A program made the translations under genes and the position numbers. Below are positions 23,341 to 34,138 of a stretch of DNA of 64,000 nt, piece by piece. The number at the start of each line of letters is the position of its first letter. The first letter of the stretch is position 1. The stretch comes from Punica granatum (taxonomy: Eukaryota; Streptophyta; Magnoliopsida; Myrtales; Lythraceae): NCBI RefSeq assembly GCF_007655135.1, contig NC_045132.1:1426001-1490000 (forward strand), in the 5' to 3' direction. The notes under the pieces were generated by a model. That model did no database searches. It saw nothing but the letters and a program-made list of their open reading frames with translations, and was not told the origin of the DNA.

Positions 23341-26300
23341 TCAATTGATCTGGGCCTTGTTCATGCTCCAGCCACTGAAACTTGAGATCCGAACGGCTTC
23401 GGCTGCATTGTTGAAAACATGGAGGTGGGCACCATCACCAATTGCCATTGTGGGGTAAACTCTAGCTGTGATGCATCCCTTCCCTTCCCCACCAAAGCTC
23501 TCCACTATGGAGTGGTCTATCTGTAAAGTTCCAGACACGTGGACCGATTTGTCAAGTCCAATTTTATTTTACTACACAAAATTTTTTACCTTTCATACTT
23601 CAAATACTGTTAGCTCACGTTTGATAAATTAAGTACTTAATTAGTTAAGAAAATAAGTGTATGAGAAAATGAGAGAATTGATAAGGATGATGAGATGTAT
23701 TTTAAGAGTTAAAGATACCAATAAGTGAAAAAATAACTTATTCTATTATGACAAATTTTTTGACTTAACTCATTAAGTAATTTTTGACTTAATGATTAAT
23801 TTAGACACTCATTTCTCATCTTTCCCACATTTTTTTATTTATTTTCCCTTATAACTAACTTGTAACTAATTTTTAAATATTTATTTGACTAAGTTGAACA
23901 GACACACCATGTCTCCTTGAATTTACATTTACTGACTGCCTCGCCCAATATCAGTTTAGAAGAATCACGAGATCATCCTCAAAAGTGATGAAAAAAAGTT
24001 CCACGTAGTAGTTTAAGGTTTTTTACTTAACCTATTAAGTAATTTTTGACTTAACGATTAACTAATTTAGCTACTCATCTCTTATTTTTTTCCTCATTCT
24101 CCAATTTATTAATCTATAACTAACTTATAAGCACTTATTTGACTAAGTAAAAATAAACACACCATGTCTCTTTGAATATTTTTGTTTGAATTAAGGATCA
24201 AAAGTATTTAATTTATTATATATATATGATCATATATATATATATATATATGTGTCTATTTCTACCTCTATTTTATAGAGCCTATGAATTGAACTCACCA
24301 GGGTCCTCAGCGACAACTTCTCCTTGGTGGGGTCGACATCCAAGAAGACTCCATAGTTAGCCTTGTCTGTGCTATCATCGAGCGACGACCTACAAATCGG
24401 ATCGAAAACACGACGACGTTCACAACCAGAATCCAGACCCGCATTAATGTTTCTTCACAAAACAGAAAATTTTCCCAATTTATAGGGAATGAATGAGCTA
24501 AAAAAGAAGAACACATATGTATACCTGCTCTGGTCACTGCACATGAGCACCACATATTTGTTGTTGTTGGCCTTAAAGATCCTAAAGAAGATGGCTGTGT
24601 ACTCTTCCAATCCCTTGGAGGCTAAGGCCATTATCCCAAATGGTCCAATCTCACCTTTGACGGTTGCAACCTTTCGGGCACAAAGGTCCTCTGCATTGGT
24701 CCAACTTGGGTCAAACTTCTCTGCCTTCTCAAGGTTGGTCACTTTAAATGACATCTCCACATCCGCCTACAAATTATCAAACTCCAAATTTTACAACAAA
24801 AGCCATTTCACTACGAATTGCATATAAAATTTGATCGATGCAGAGAGAAAGAAAGCTAACCTGTGAAGCCGTGAGACCCAGCACTTCAACCGTAGATCCT
24901 CCATCAAGCAGCTTGCTTGGCATGTCAACGTGACCTGTGCGGAGAGTCTCCAATTCCGTTATTGGCCACTGCACTAAATGTTTCCCGGACTTGTCTAACC
25001 AAATAGCTCTTGGAGCAGCCTGCAGTTATTAAATTTGGAACCAAAATAGTCAGTTAATTAGCTCATTTCTCGGAACTTCTAAAATTGAGTGTACTTGGAA
25101 AGATTCGATTTGGACCAGTCACCTGAATCCCTGACCATCCTTTTTTGATATCATCATCCGCACTTGACGACTCATTAATCCAGCCCCAAAGAACCCTTCT
25201 GTTCTTAGCACTGTCGAAAAAAGTTTTGGAAGCGTAGAACTTCCCGTAATCAAACCTGAGGCCGAAAATATCGTCGATCGAGCCCTTGTTGGGGACATAG
25301 ACATCCTTAGCATAGTCATACGTCCCGGTTGTGTAGTACTCCTTGGAATTGTCGAACAAGCTTACCTTGAGCACGTGCTTCACGTTTGGGCCATCGACTG
25401 ACGTGTTGAGGCCCACAGGGGCAATAGTGGAAACAGGGAAAAAGTCGGGGCACTCCCACATCCCGGTGTCCTCGGCGGAGTGAAGAGGCTGCTTAGCCTT
25501 TACCCAGTGAATGAAGTCCTTGCTCCAGTACAAGATTGCTATTCCTCTTTTGCCTCTCTTGCTTCCGATAATTACCCTCCATCTCCCATCTGGGCCTAGC
25601 CAACCCGTGCTTGGGTCCCTGAAGTTGCTTGCATCGATCATGTCCGGGTCTGACGTGGATTGAACCATTTCAATGAGGTTTGGCTCGGGTAAATTATTCA
25701 TCGGGAATGCTATGTTTTTGTCTTGGTGATCATTGGTGTAGTAATCTATGGTTGGGCTGTCAAAGGAGCTTGCATCGGTCATGTTCGAGCCATTTGGGTC
25801 GATCACAGGATTTAGTGGGGATTTCACCCACTCTTCAAGGTAGGGATCGGATAAATTCTTAGGGAATGCTATGTTTTGAACTTGTTGGTTCTCGGCGTTT
25901 ATCCCAGTGTAGAGGACTGCGGGTTTACCTCCCGGAAGGATTGTGGCCGAGCCTGACCAGCAACCATTTATATCGTAATGCTGTGATGGGTATAGAACGG
26001 GCTCGCGAGGGATCCAGTTGATGAGGTCCTTCGATGTGGAGTGGGCCCACACGATGTCGCTGGCCCATACTGCTCCCTTGGGATTGTACTGGTAGAATAA
26101 ATGGTACAGGCCTTCATAGATCATTGGTCCTGCATATAAAGCCATTCAAATTTGTAATTACTTAGGATCATTATTAGTGTAAAAGGACTTGACTTTTGAG
26201 GCCAACTAAAAATTTTATTTTAAATTTTAAAATTGATTTTTGAATTGATTGTGAATCAATAATACAATTGAATGAAGAGACAAAAAAGAAAAGGTCAAAA

Positions 26301-26719
26301 GTAGCATCTTCCTTGCAATTGCAGATGGCATTAAGGGATGGAGGAGAATCAAAGGCTCACCGTTAGGATCTGCCAATCCAAGACCAGCCAGCCCAGACAT
26401 ATTGTTCCAAAAATAACACGATCAGAAACCAATCATTAGCAAAGATTAAGGTTGAATGAAATAAACAAAAGAGCGGACCGCTTGCGAAAAGGTTCTGAAA
26501 AAGAAAAGGTAGAAACAGTGTCAGTAGGGGAGAAGCAGAGAGAACCAAACCATTCATCCAATTCCTGGGAGGTTGGAAGTGGTAAGCAGTTCTGTAAGGC
26601 TGATCATCCTCTGAAGAATAATAATCGGTAATTGAAGATGATTCAGAGCTCTGAAGAAGATAGAAGAGGCAGAAATAGCACAGAAGCAGAGAAATGATAG
26701 CAGAAGAAGAGGGAGACAT
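23341..26719 (-). CDS. CWINV: cell-wall invertase B with internal duplication (GH32)
   Basis: Seven exons: 26719-26551, 26369-26361, 26129-25123, 25019-24861, 24766-24525, 24389-24299, 23520-23341; 618 residues, about 30 longer than its paralogues. A signal peptide spans about 1-24. The nucleophile motif NDPNG is at 56-60 (D57), RDP at 230-232, and WECPDF at 284-289 (E285; Pro after Cys, cell-wall class). All catalytic motifs and every splice site are intact, so the gene looks functional. The extra length is mostly a 47-residue insert at residues 183-229 (25761-25621) that resembles the segment just before it. There is also one extra residue at VWASDIV against VWGNIV. The gene is tandem with A and head-to-head with C. 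Its last intron (24298-23521) is enlarged by a MITE. Confidence 0.94.
23611..24180. mobile_element. MITE with internal duplication inside the last intron of invertase B
   Basis: It begins TTTGATAAATTAAGTACTTA, like the complemented end of the element at 8703-8990. A block of about 165 bases (about 23761-23925) recurs at about 24025-24178, each copy ending ACACACCATGTCTC(C/T)TTGAAT. The insertion brings the intron to 778 bases, against 311 in copy A. Confidence 0.55.
25621..25761 (-). repeat. in-frame 141-bp duplicated segment in invertase B
   Basis: It codes residues 183-229. The unit [20 protein letters not shown] echoes the preceding [18 protein letters not shown], and DASNFRDP echoes DASSFDSP. 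It is absent from copies A and C, where SSF is followed directly by RDP. Confidence 0.85.
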
Positions 26720-27640
26720 GGCCGTGGAGGCTCTTTCTTCTGTTTGTTGTGCCTCTGTGCTCTGTATGCTTATGATATATATGGAGACCTGAAGATGGGC
26801 AAGATGAGAAGAAAAGGAGGAAGAGAAAGCTATTGTTTTTGTTGTTGTTGTTGTGAATTCAACTTATCTTATCTTTTTTTTTATTAGGTTAATTTTGCAG
26901 TTTTCGTCTCTTCTCAGGTTTATTGTATGAGGAGAAAGGCAATGTTATGCAGTAGCGTATATTTACTTATCTAAAATCAAGATATCTCAAATTCGATTCC
27001 TCCATTATCTTGAACCGGTGCTTCATGGTGTTTTTTTTTATTACATAAAAAGAGCCACACAAATAGAATTTTACTTCCATTGGTGGTGCTTGGAATGATA
27101 ACTCTTTTGCGAAACGATATGAGTTAATTACTTTCAACGGTTGAAACCAAAAGATTCGAGTTCAATTCTAATTGATAATATTTTATATCTCTTTATTTTG
27201 ATTTTTTCTAGTATTATACTAGTTGCATGTGCTTATTTTCCGACGGTAAAAAGTAATGCCGAAAGGTGATTCAAAACCATGAGTTCGCTAGTTAGAAAAA
27301 CAAAATATGAAAACTTGGAGGTGGAGCCAACCCTTGTGAAACAATTGGATCGGCTCATGTGCAGCATTCAGCATTCTTGTAACTACCCATGTTTTGTCTC
27401 CCTTCAACATTTTTATATTAGTACTTCTGGACTTATAATAATAACAAGCAACTTAATTATAACATTATGTTTTGTAGTTATCCAGAAAAAATCCTTATAG
27501 TTGCACTTCTCCCAACACTGATACACATGTATTACTCGAGGTAAGTGAATTTTCTTTTTGCTCTCTCATTTATTAATTAGCGACTGGGCGACATATGTCT
27601 GGCTCATTTTAGCATCAACTAGATGCTCATAAACTCATGC
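26720..27640. other. upstream region of invertase B and intergenic DNA
   Basis: On the minus strand a TATATATCAT segment at about 26772-26781 is a candidate TATA box, some 55 bases before the ATG. Beyond it are a GTT microsatellite (about 26838-26855) and AT-rich DNA. Box B-like segments near 26985-27000 and 27150-27165 hint at SINE remnants but are too degraded to call. Confidence 0.35.
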
Positions 27641-27958
27641 ATCTGAATGAAGGCCGGGTAGTGTAGGGATTAAGGGAGAAGGTCGGAACCTGGCCTTCGT
27701 TATCGGCCAAAAAAAAAAAAGAAGGAAAAAAGTACCGAGTGATATTAAAGAGAAAGAATATATAAGAGTCCTATGTCTAATAATATTGGGGAGATTAGCA
27801 AATGAAAGAAAATTACGAGCCCTAAAAAGTATAATCTGAACTTTCCTAAAAAGAAAATTACGATTTTATCCGAGCAGAAATTTCTATCCAGCTATTAGCA
27901 GCATCAGTTCTTTCTTTCTCAAGTTAGGTTATATAAAGTTGGTAGGGACAACCACATT

Positions 27959-28282
27959 ATGGAAAACCCAAATTTTACTGTTGGCTGCCTCAAGATAATT
28001 CAGATGTCTCAAATCACATTGGTACGACCCAAATCCTTATTGTTGGCTGCCTCGATTGCCCTTGATCGCGGATGGGAAAACATCAATTTCATTTGTGATG
28101 CTTTCTTGCTTGTTGATGCGATCAACAGGCCCTCCCGGGCCCCTTGGGAAATTAGGACTATCATTTTAGATGTAGTTTCTCTCTTTAATCATTTGTCTTA
28201 TTGGGATTATTCACGAATCCCCCAAACTGATAACTTCCTATCTCATGATTTAGGCCAATTCAGTCTTAAAGTCAAATTTTGA
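27959..28282 (+). pseudogene. LINE-type RNase H fragment (RVT_3 domain)
   Basis: An open frame whose part from about residue 28 reads like the C-terminal RNase H domain of plant non-LTR retroelements: AASIALDRGWENINFICDAF, DAINRP, PWEIRTIILDV, and the final IPQTDNFLSHDLGQF. The rest of the element (reverse transcriptase, endonuclease) is missing, so this is a relic. Host-gene use is possible, but nothing nearby suggests it. Confidence 0.7.
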
Positions 28283-28299
28283 TTCTTTTTGTATGCTTG

Positions 28300-28770
28300 A
28301 GGGTTATTCGGCACTACCTGTACCTTTATCTCCGGATTAATAGTAATGCTAATAACCATTTACCTATCAAACCGATTAGGTAAAACTAATCGACTTTATT
28401 ACAACTATATGATAAAACTTACGTACGCTTAATCAGAACCATAATTATGAAAGATAAAAATTGATACAACAAGCATATTAAACAGATAAAATTCCTCAAT
28501 GACCTAAATCTTCTAAATACTACATATTAGGGTTTGATTTGCTGATGATTAGCTTATAAAAAATTGGTACCTACAATCACATTACGGAAAATCCGTAAGA
28601 ATAAATTTGGGGGTTCTCCTAATTTGTTAAAATATTATAGAATTTAAAACCTAAAATTATTGAAGATATTCCAACGGTAAAGGAAAAATGAAAAACGAGT
28701 TCCTGTTAATTGATGATATAGTTAAAATACAAATTAGTTGATAATAAAAATGTAATAAAGATCCCTTTCG

Positions 28771-28804
<34 letters not shown>

Positions 28805-29520
28805 TTCGCTATATACTAATGTCGAGTTTAGACTTAAAACATTTATGATCTACGTAAATTTACACGGACTTTTATATTGTATAATTACGTACTGTTCCAA
28901 AAGCCAAAAATTCTCTTTAGTTTAACCTTAATTTTCAAAAATTAGAAACAATTATAACGGAGGAAAGTTTTCGCGATATTAGTAATTAATTTAAATCATT
29001 TTTACCACATTATATTATTTTCACATACATCTTCAATTTATAGCGTAGTTTATTTGGATTAATTATTATATTGAATTCCATATTCTAACAGATAACCTTA
29101 ATTTATTTATTAGATTATTATTTTTTTGGATTTTTCTTTATTTCTAGTCCAAGCGCTTCCACATTTCGAGAATTTCCCCCCTTTTTTTAATTAAAACAAT
29201 TATACAACTTCCTGATCAAGTAGATATTCTTTCAGGAGCAATTCATTCCTGGGTGACATGTATGGAACAAAGTACGAAATAGTAACCTTAATATTATTCT
29301 ACAGAAAAAAAATAAACTTAATGTTTATTGTAGATAATTCTTCTTATATGATATACGAATGACTTTATAATAAGTCTAATAAAAGCTTCATGTTAAGGAA
29401 TTATAATAAGTCTTGGTTTGTAATTATGATGTATTTTTGCTAACAAGAAAATATAATATTTGGGCATTCCGAGAACTAAAAGAAAAACTCTCACGTTTGA
29501 GCTTAGTTGTTACATATTAA
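28300..29520. other. AT-rich intergenic DNA
   Basis: A (TA)n run lies at about 28780-28801. No gene is seen. Confidence 0.4.
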
Positions 29521-29524
29521 TTAA

Positions 29525-29672
29525 TTTTTTCATTAAAAAAGAGTTTCATAATCTGATACAATGAAATCGAAATATTAATAACTAATAAAGGAGTACATGC
29601 AGCCTCACAATAAGTATCAAACTTGAAACCTCTAAATTATCAAAAGTAGGCGCGCGCCAATTACAATATACC
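29525..29672 (-). mobile_element. tRNA-derived SINE, family 2, copy 2
   Basis: On the minus strand the box B-like GGTTTCAAGTTTGATACTTA and the following segment about a plant-type CTCCTTTATTAG match the copies at 3411-3565 and 31539-31690. The T-run near 29525 marks the tail. Confidence 0.5.
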
Positions 29673-29699
29673 CTCTTTTATATATTAATTATTAATATT

Positions 29700-30680
29700 A
29701 ATCCTCGTGATATATAGTTCCCTTGCTACTTAATTTATTAACAGAACATATGTAAATAAGTATGTCACACCAGAACAAAATAATAGATATTTATGAGCTA
29801 TAAAATAGTGCAAAGGTTAGAGCAAAAAAATGTATTTGTCCTCTTTTGCTTCACCTACTCACTCAGCAAAACAACTTAAACACACACTGTCCTCTATTTT
29901 CGTCCTTTTCCATATTTTTATAAGTATTTTTTTGTCATTTTATAATAAAAAATGGAGATATTTAAACTCCGTGCGACATCCAGTCAGCACAAATAGTATT
30001 AAAAAGCTAAAAACATTATTTTTAAAATGGCACATCAGCATAAAAGAGGAATAACAACTGTTCTAATTTAAAATAGGATGCACAAATAATTTTTTTTAGT
30101 AAAACCTTGACCGTAGTTGTTGATCATGTATGACTCCCTCAAGAAATAAATCCATTTCCGAATATTGTAATTTCGAAGAGACTCTAATAAGCGATAATAT
30201 TTATGCTTATTCTGACCATAGTTTGGTAGGGAAAAAATTAATTTATTAACTACGTTTTATTGCAAGTGCCTTATTAACTTATCATCGTAGTTTTGATATA
30301 TAGGCAGAGAAGTGGTATCATATTAAAGATTTAAAGTGTTAAATTCTCCTATAGATATATATTATCGATTGTGTATTGATCCGAAGCATAAGGACATATT
30401 ATCTGTACTACTTATATGTGAGAAGCAAAACAGTTCGTCTAACATTCTCTTTCCGATATTACGCTTGATGTTTATGTTTGAATCAATAATAACCATTAAA
30501 TCAAGGATACAAAATGACAAAAGATACCTACCCACTAACTCACATTTACACTCATCTTACAATCCCTATTTTTTCTCTCATCTCACCCCACACTTTTATT
30601 AACGGTGCTTTTGTTCCAAATATTTTTTAAAATTAGTTATATGTTATTGGTATTATTTTTATTAAAAGAAATCACTTACT
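29700..30680. other. AT-rich intergenic DNA
   Basis: Short open frames (29830-30054, 30336-30602) have no family resemblance. No gene is supported. Confidence 0.4.
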
Positions 30681-30683
30681 AGT

Positions 30684-30862
30684 GGTATTGCTCGATGGTA
30701 TTATAATTCCGACCTAAAAATTCAATCATAGTTAAATATATAAAATTTAATATTAACTATAGATAAATTAATAGGTATTGCTCGATGGTTGTATAATTCC
30801 GACCTAAAAATTCAGTCATAGTTAAATATATAAAATTTAATATTAACTAGATAAATTAATAA
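30684..30862. repeat. two-copy tandem repeat, 90-bp unit
   Basis: GGTATTGCTCGATGG starts at 30684 and again at 30774. The copies differ at only a few bases plus a 1-2 base indel near the end. Confidence 0.85.
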
Positions 30863-31012
30863 AATATTATTTATTAAATAATTCCGAATAAGGAGCCTGA
30901 GAAGCCCGGCCCATCAATTGAAATCATAAGGACATGACCCCCCCTGAAGGCATAGATGTGGGGCCCGAACCGTTTCCTACTTCGACAGCTAAGCCCGGCC
31001 CATTTACTCAAA

Positions 31013-31097
31013 CAGGTTCTCATTATTTGGGCCACATTCGAAATAAACGCAGCCCATACGAATAATTTTCAAATGTGGCCCAATTAAAGAGAACCTG
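31013..31097. repeat. long palindrome containing TGGGCC motifs
   Basis: The left arm 31013-31044 (CAGGTTCTC...TTGGGCCACATT) is complementary to the right arm 31064-31097, with about 28 of 34 positions matching and a loop near 20 bases. GGCCCA motifs also lie just outside, from 30905. Confidence 0.75.
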
Positions 31098-31538
31098 CAT
31101 GGGCTGTTTTTCGTATATACAACCTGAAAAATAAAGGCAGCGGATTGAATTTCAGAATGTGAGTGAAATTTGTCATGGAGGGAAGCAAGACAAGTCTCCT
31201 TAATTGGGAATCATTCGATAATTTGGGCTACCTATTGGTTTCCCAGCCGAATTTTATGCATCTTGGTTCATCTGCCTTCCTGTGCACAAAGAAGGGCTAG
31301 CCAAGCTCGAATCGAGATATTCAGAGCAATATCCTTGCGGTATGCTTCCAGTCGGAGACTTGGATGCCATCTATAGACTTGTCCACTTAAATCACCATAC
31401 CAAACTCCTTGAGATAAATTGAATAGAATTATTATGGTAATTCTTCCTCGCACCTCATTTGATTTTTACCTTCATATAAACTTTAATCTTACCCTTAAAA
31501 TATATGGTTAATATCGTAATAAATCATTATCCTTAATT

Positions 31539-31690
31539 TTTTTATGAGGGAGGCTCATGATCTAGTACAATAAAATATAATTTATAATGGTTAATTAATG
31601 AAAGAGCACATATAGTTTTACAGTAAGTATCGAACCTAAAAACTTTTAGTTGATAGGTCAAAACATGCTCATTGCAGTACAGATTCTTTT
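31539..31690 (-). mobile_element. tRNA-derived SINE, family 2, copy 3
   Basis: It starts at a T-run (tail on the minus strand) followed by GAGGGAGGCTCATGATCTAG, as in copy 1 (GGAGGCTCACGAGC), then AGTAAGTATCGAACCT, the complement of box B. Confidence 0.5.
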
Positions 31691-31699
31691 GATCTTCAC

Positions 31700-32640
31700 C
31701 ATCCTTTATTATTTAAATCGTTGGCTCTCGATCGTGAGATATCCCATAGGGATCGGAGAAACTTTAATTATGTGCTATTGTAAATGTTCGTTAGCTGGGG
31801 AATGGGAATGGTCCATGGGCATGATTGAATTGAATGAAAGAGTCGGCGCCTCCCGATATTTATTTTCAGAAAGGTCAGAGGGTCTTTTGTCTTTGCTCGC
31901 TTTAGCTATCAGTATCTAATAATTTATTCATTAGCTTCATCAAAATTTGCTCATGTCTTTGGCTCCACGTTTTCATTCTCGATCACAACAACGTATTCTC
32001 AATTTATTAATCGAAACTAATTTTGATTTAAATGTCCACCTAACTTTAGGCACACGAAGTGGTCACAATGAACTTTTTAATATCAATGTTGAAGGTCAAA
32101 TTCATGCATTTACTACCTGCATCATATTTCATAATAGTCACATCCTTCCCTTAATAAAAATTAGTTCTTAAAAGAACAGAAACGATATCTTGGAATTTAG
32201 TGTAGTGATGTGTTCTGTGATGGGGTATATTAATAGAGATAATCCTTTTATTCGTTTGTGCTTTTCTTTTTCCTTCTTTTTTGTTAGGAGATGTTCGATT
32301 GTTCTTTGCGATCGATTCAGTTGCTTATGAAAGCAAAAGGATTTATTGAAGAAAATGACGAGAGGAACTCACATGAATATATAATCTCGTCACTACAAGA
32401 AATCTGGCTTATGATGATGGAAAATTGAGACGGAATTGATTAATTTTGTCTAAATTATAGGATGTTCTCTAGTTTTTGGGCGTGTTTTCTGGGGTCCATA
32501 CATTGTTTTATCACTGATTAAAGTTTGTTAGTATACTGTGGAGGTGGCGGATTTTGCAAAGGATAAATCGTAATTTCATTCACCATCCAAAAACTCCATT
32601 TATGGCTCATAGAATTATGACAAATGCTCTTTTTATATGG
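31700..32640. other. intergenic; unrecognised short open frames
   Basis: Open frames at 31650-31919 and 31947-32171 are not recognised. They may be fragments of old elements. Confidence 0.35.
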
Positions 32641-32659
32641 TTTTATTCGTGTATTTTTA

Positions 32660-33240
32660 AACCTGGCCTAGCTCCACCGATTGAACCGGTTAACCTGCGA
32701 ACTGTTGCCTTGTCCAAGCCGAGTTTGATGGAAACCAAATAGATGAAAAACCCGGTCAAAACCAGTAAACCCGTCAACCCAATTGGACCATCTATTACGA
32801 TTGGACTGGTTATCCGGGAAGGATCCTTTTTTTCGCAATTTATGGTTAGAAAAATAAGAAGAAACATACAAATTAGAATATATATAGATATATACACTCA
32901 CATCACTCATTTTTTCAAAATTTACATATACTTTGCAAATTGAACTCATACTTAAATTAGAATCTTGATATATGGTCATTACTTTATTTATTGTTCGTCA
33001 CATACAGTTTTAAATTGTGACTTTTTCTTTAAAATTTAAGAAAGTATAGAAATATAGTTATGACTCAATTGGTTTGTTAAATCATTTCCATATTTTTTAA
33101 TATTTGTCTATAATTCTTGAATTCCTTATAATTTATTAAAAAAAAGAATAAAATGGTCAAACAAGTGGTAGAACCAGTTAAACCAATTGACTCATGACCC
33201 AGTGAAGACTCCGGTTCGGCGATCGAGCCGGGTTAACTTT
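32660..33240. mobile_element. possible decayed TIR element rich in ACCGGTTAACC motifs
   Basis: Inverted GC-rich ends: GATTGAACCGGTTAACCTG near 32679 and the complement of CGATCGAGCCGGGTTAAC near 33220. In style it resembles the element at 38006-38559. Borders are unclear and no target duplication was found. Confidence 0.35.
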
Positions 33241-33249
33241 TGTGCCTTA

Positions 33250-34103
33250 ATAATTTCAAATTCCTAACTTTAGTTAATGAAAGAATAAAAATCATAATTT
33301 CTAAAAAATTTATAGTTACATATTCGGTGGTATTTTATTCTCACTCACATTTTATATATTATGGTTTGTATATGTGAAATAGGCCAATAATCCCCGATGA
33401 GAGATTCACTTAATTGAACCTTTATAAGACTACCAATGATTTTTAAAATTAATAAATAAATTTTAGTATATTTGTGAATATTTTTACCAATGAAATAACA
33501 ATAGATGATTGCAATCTTTCTTTAATAATTCATTGAATATATTTTCTTTAATAATAATAATAATAATAATTATTATTATTATTATAATTTATTTATGTAT
33601 AAATTATATTTACTTTCTACATATATAAAGATGTTTTTGTATTTAAGGATATACCATATGAATTCTTTTGAATCCTGTGATGAATATATGAATTATATCA
33701 TAAGAAGAAAAAATAGTTAACTCAAAAGTGAGTCTTTCTTTTTTCAAATGTACTTATTTTCTAATTATAATTACAGTAAATGTGTAAAATTATATAAAAT
33801 AAAAAGTTTCATTATATTTCGATAATATGAAAAAATTTAAATAAACTAATAAACATAGAAGTTTTTATATTTAAACAAATATAAGATCACTTGTCTACCG
33901 ATAATTATTAAAAACAATTACCAAAATAGATTTTCATATATATATATATATATATTTCTAAAATATCTATATGTATATATATTTTCAAAAAAATATATTT
34001 ACTTTATAATCTTATTATTTATTTATTTGATAAATATTTTGTTAATGTGAATTAATTGTACATATTTTTATTATTATGCCATTTTTTATTGCACTCCTAT
34101 TTA

Positions 34104-34138
<35 letters not shown>

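Noticed and set aside
31222..31422. 67-codon open stretch ending LVHLNHHTKLLEIN
   Set aside because: Protein-like by eye but without ATG, splice partner or recognised family. This length can occur by chance.
31650..32171. Two open frames that look slightly protein-like
   Set aside because: No recognisable motif and no exon signals. The first overlaps a SINE.
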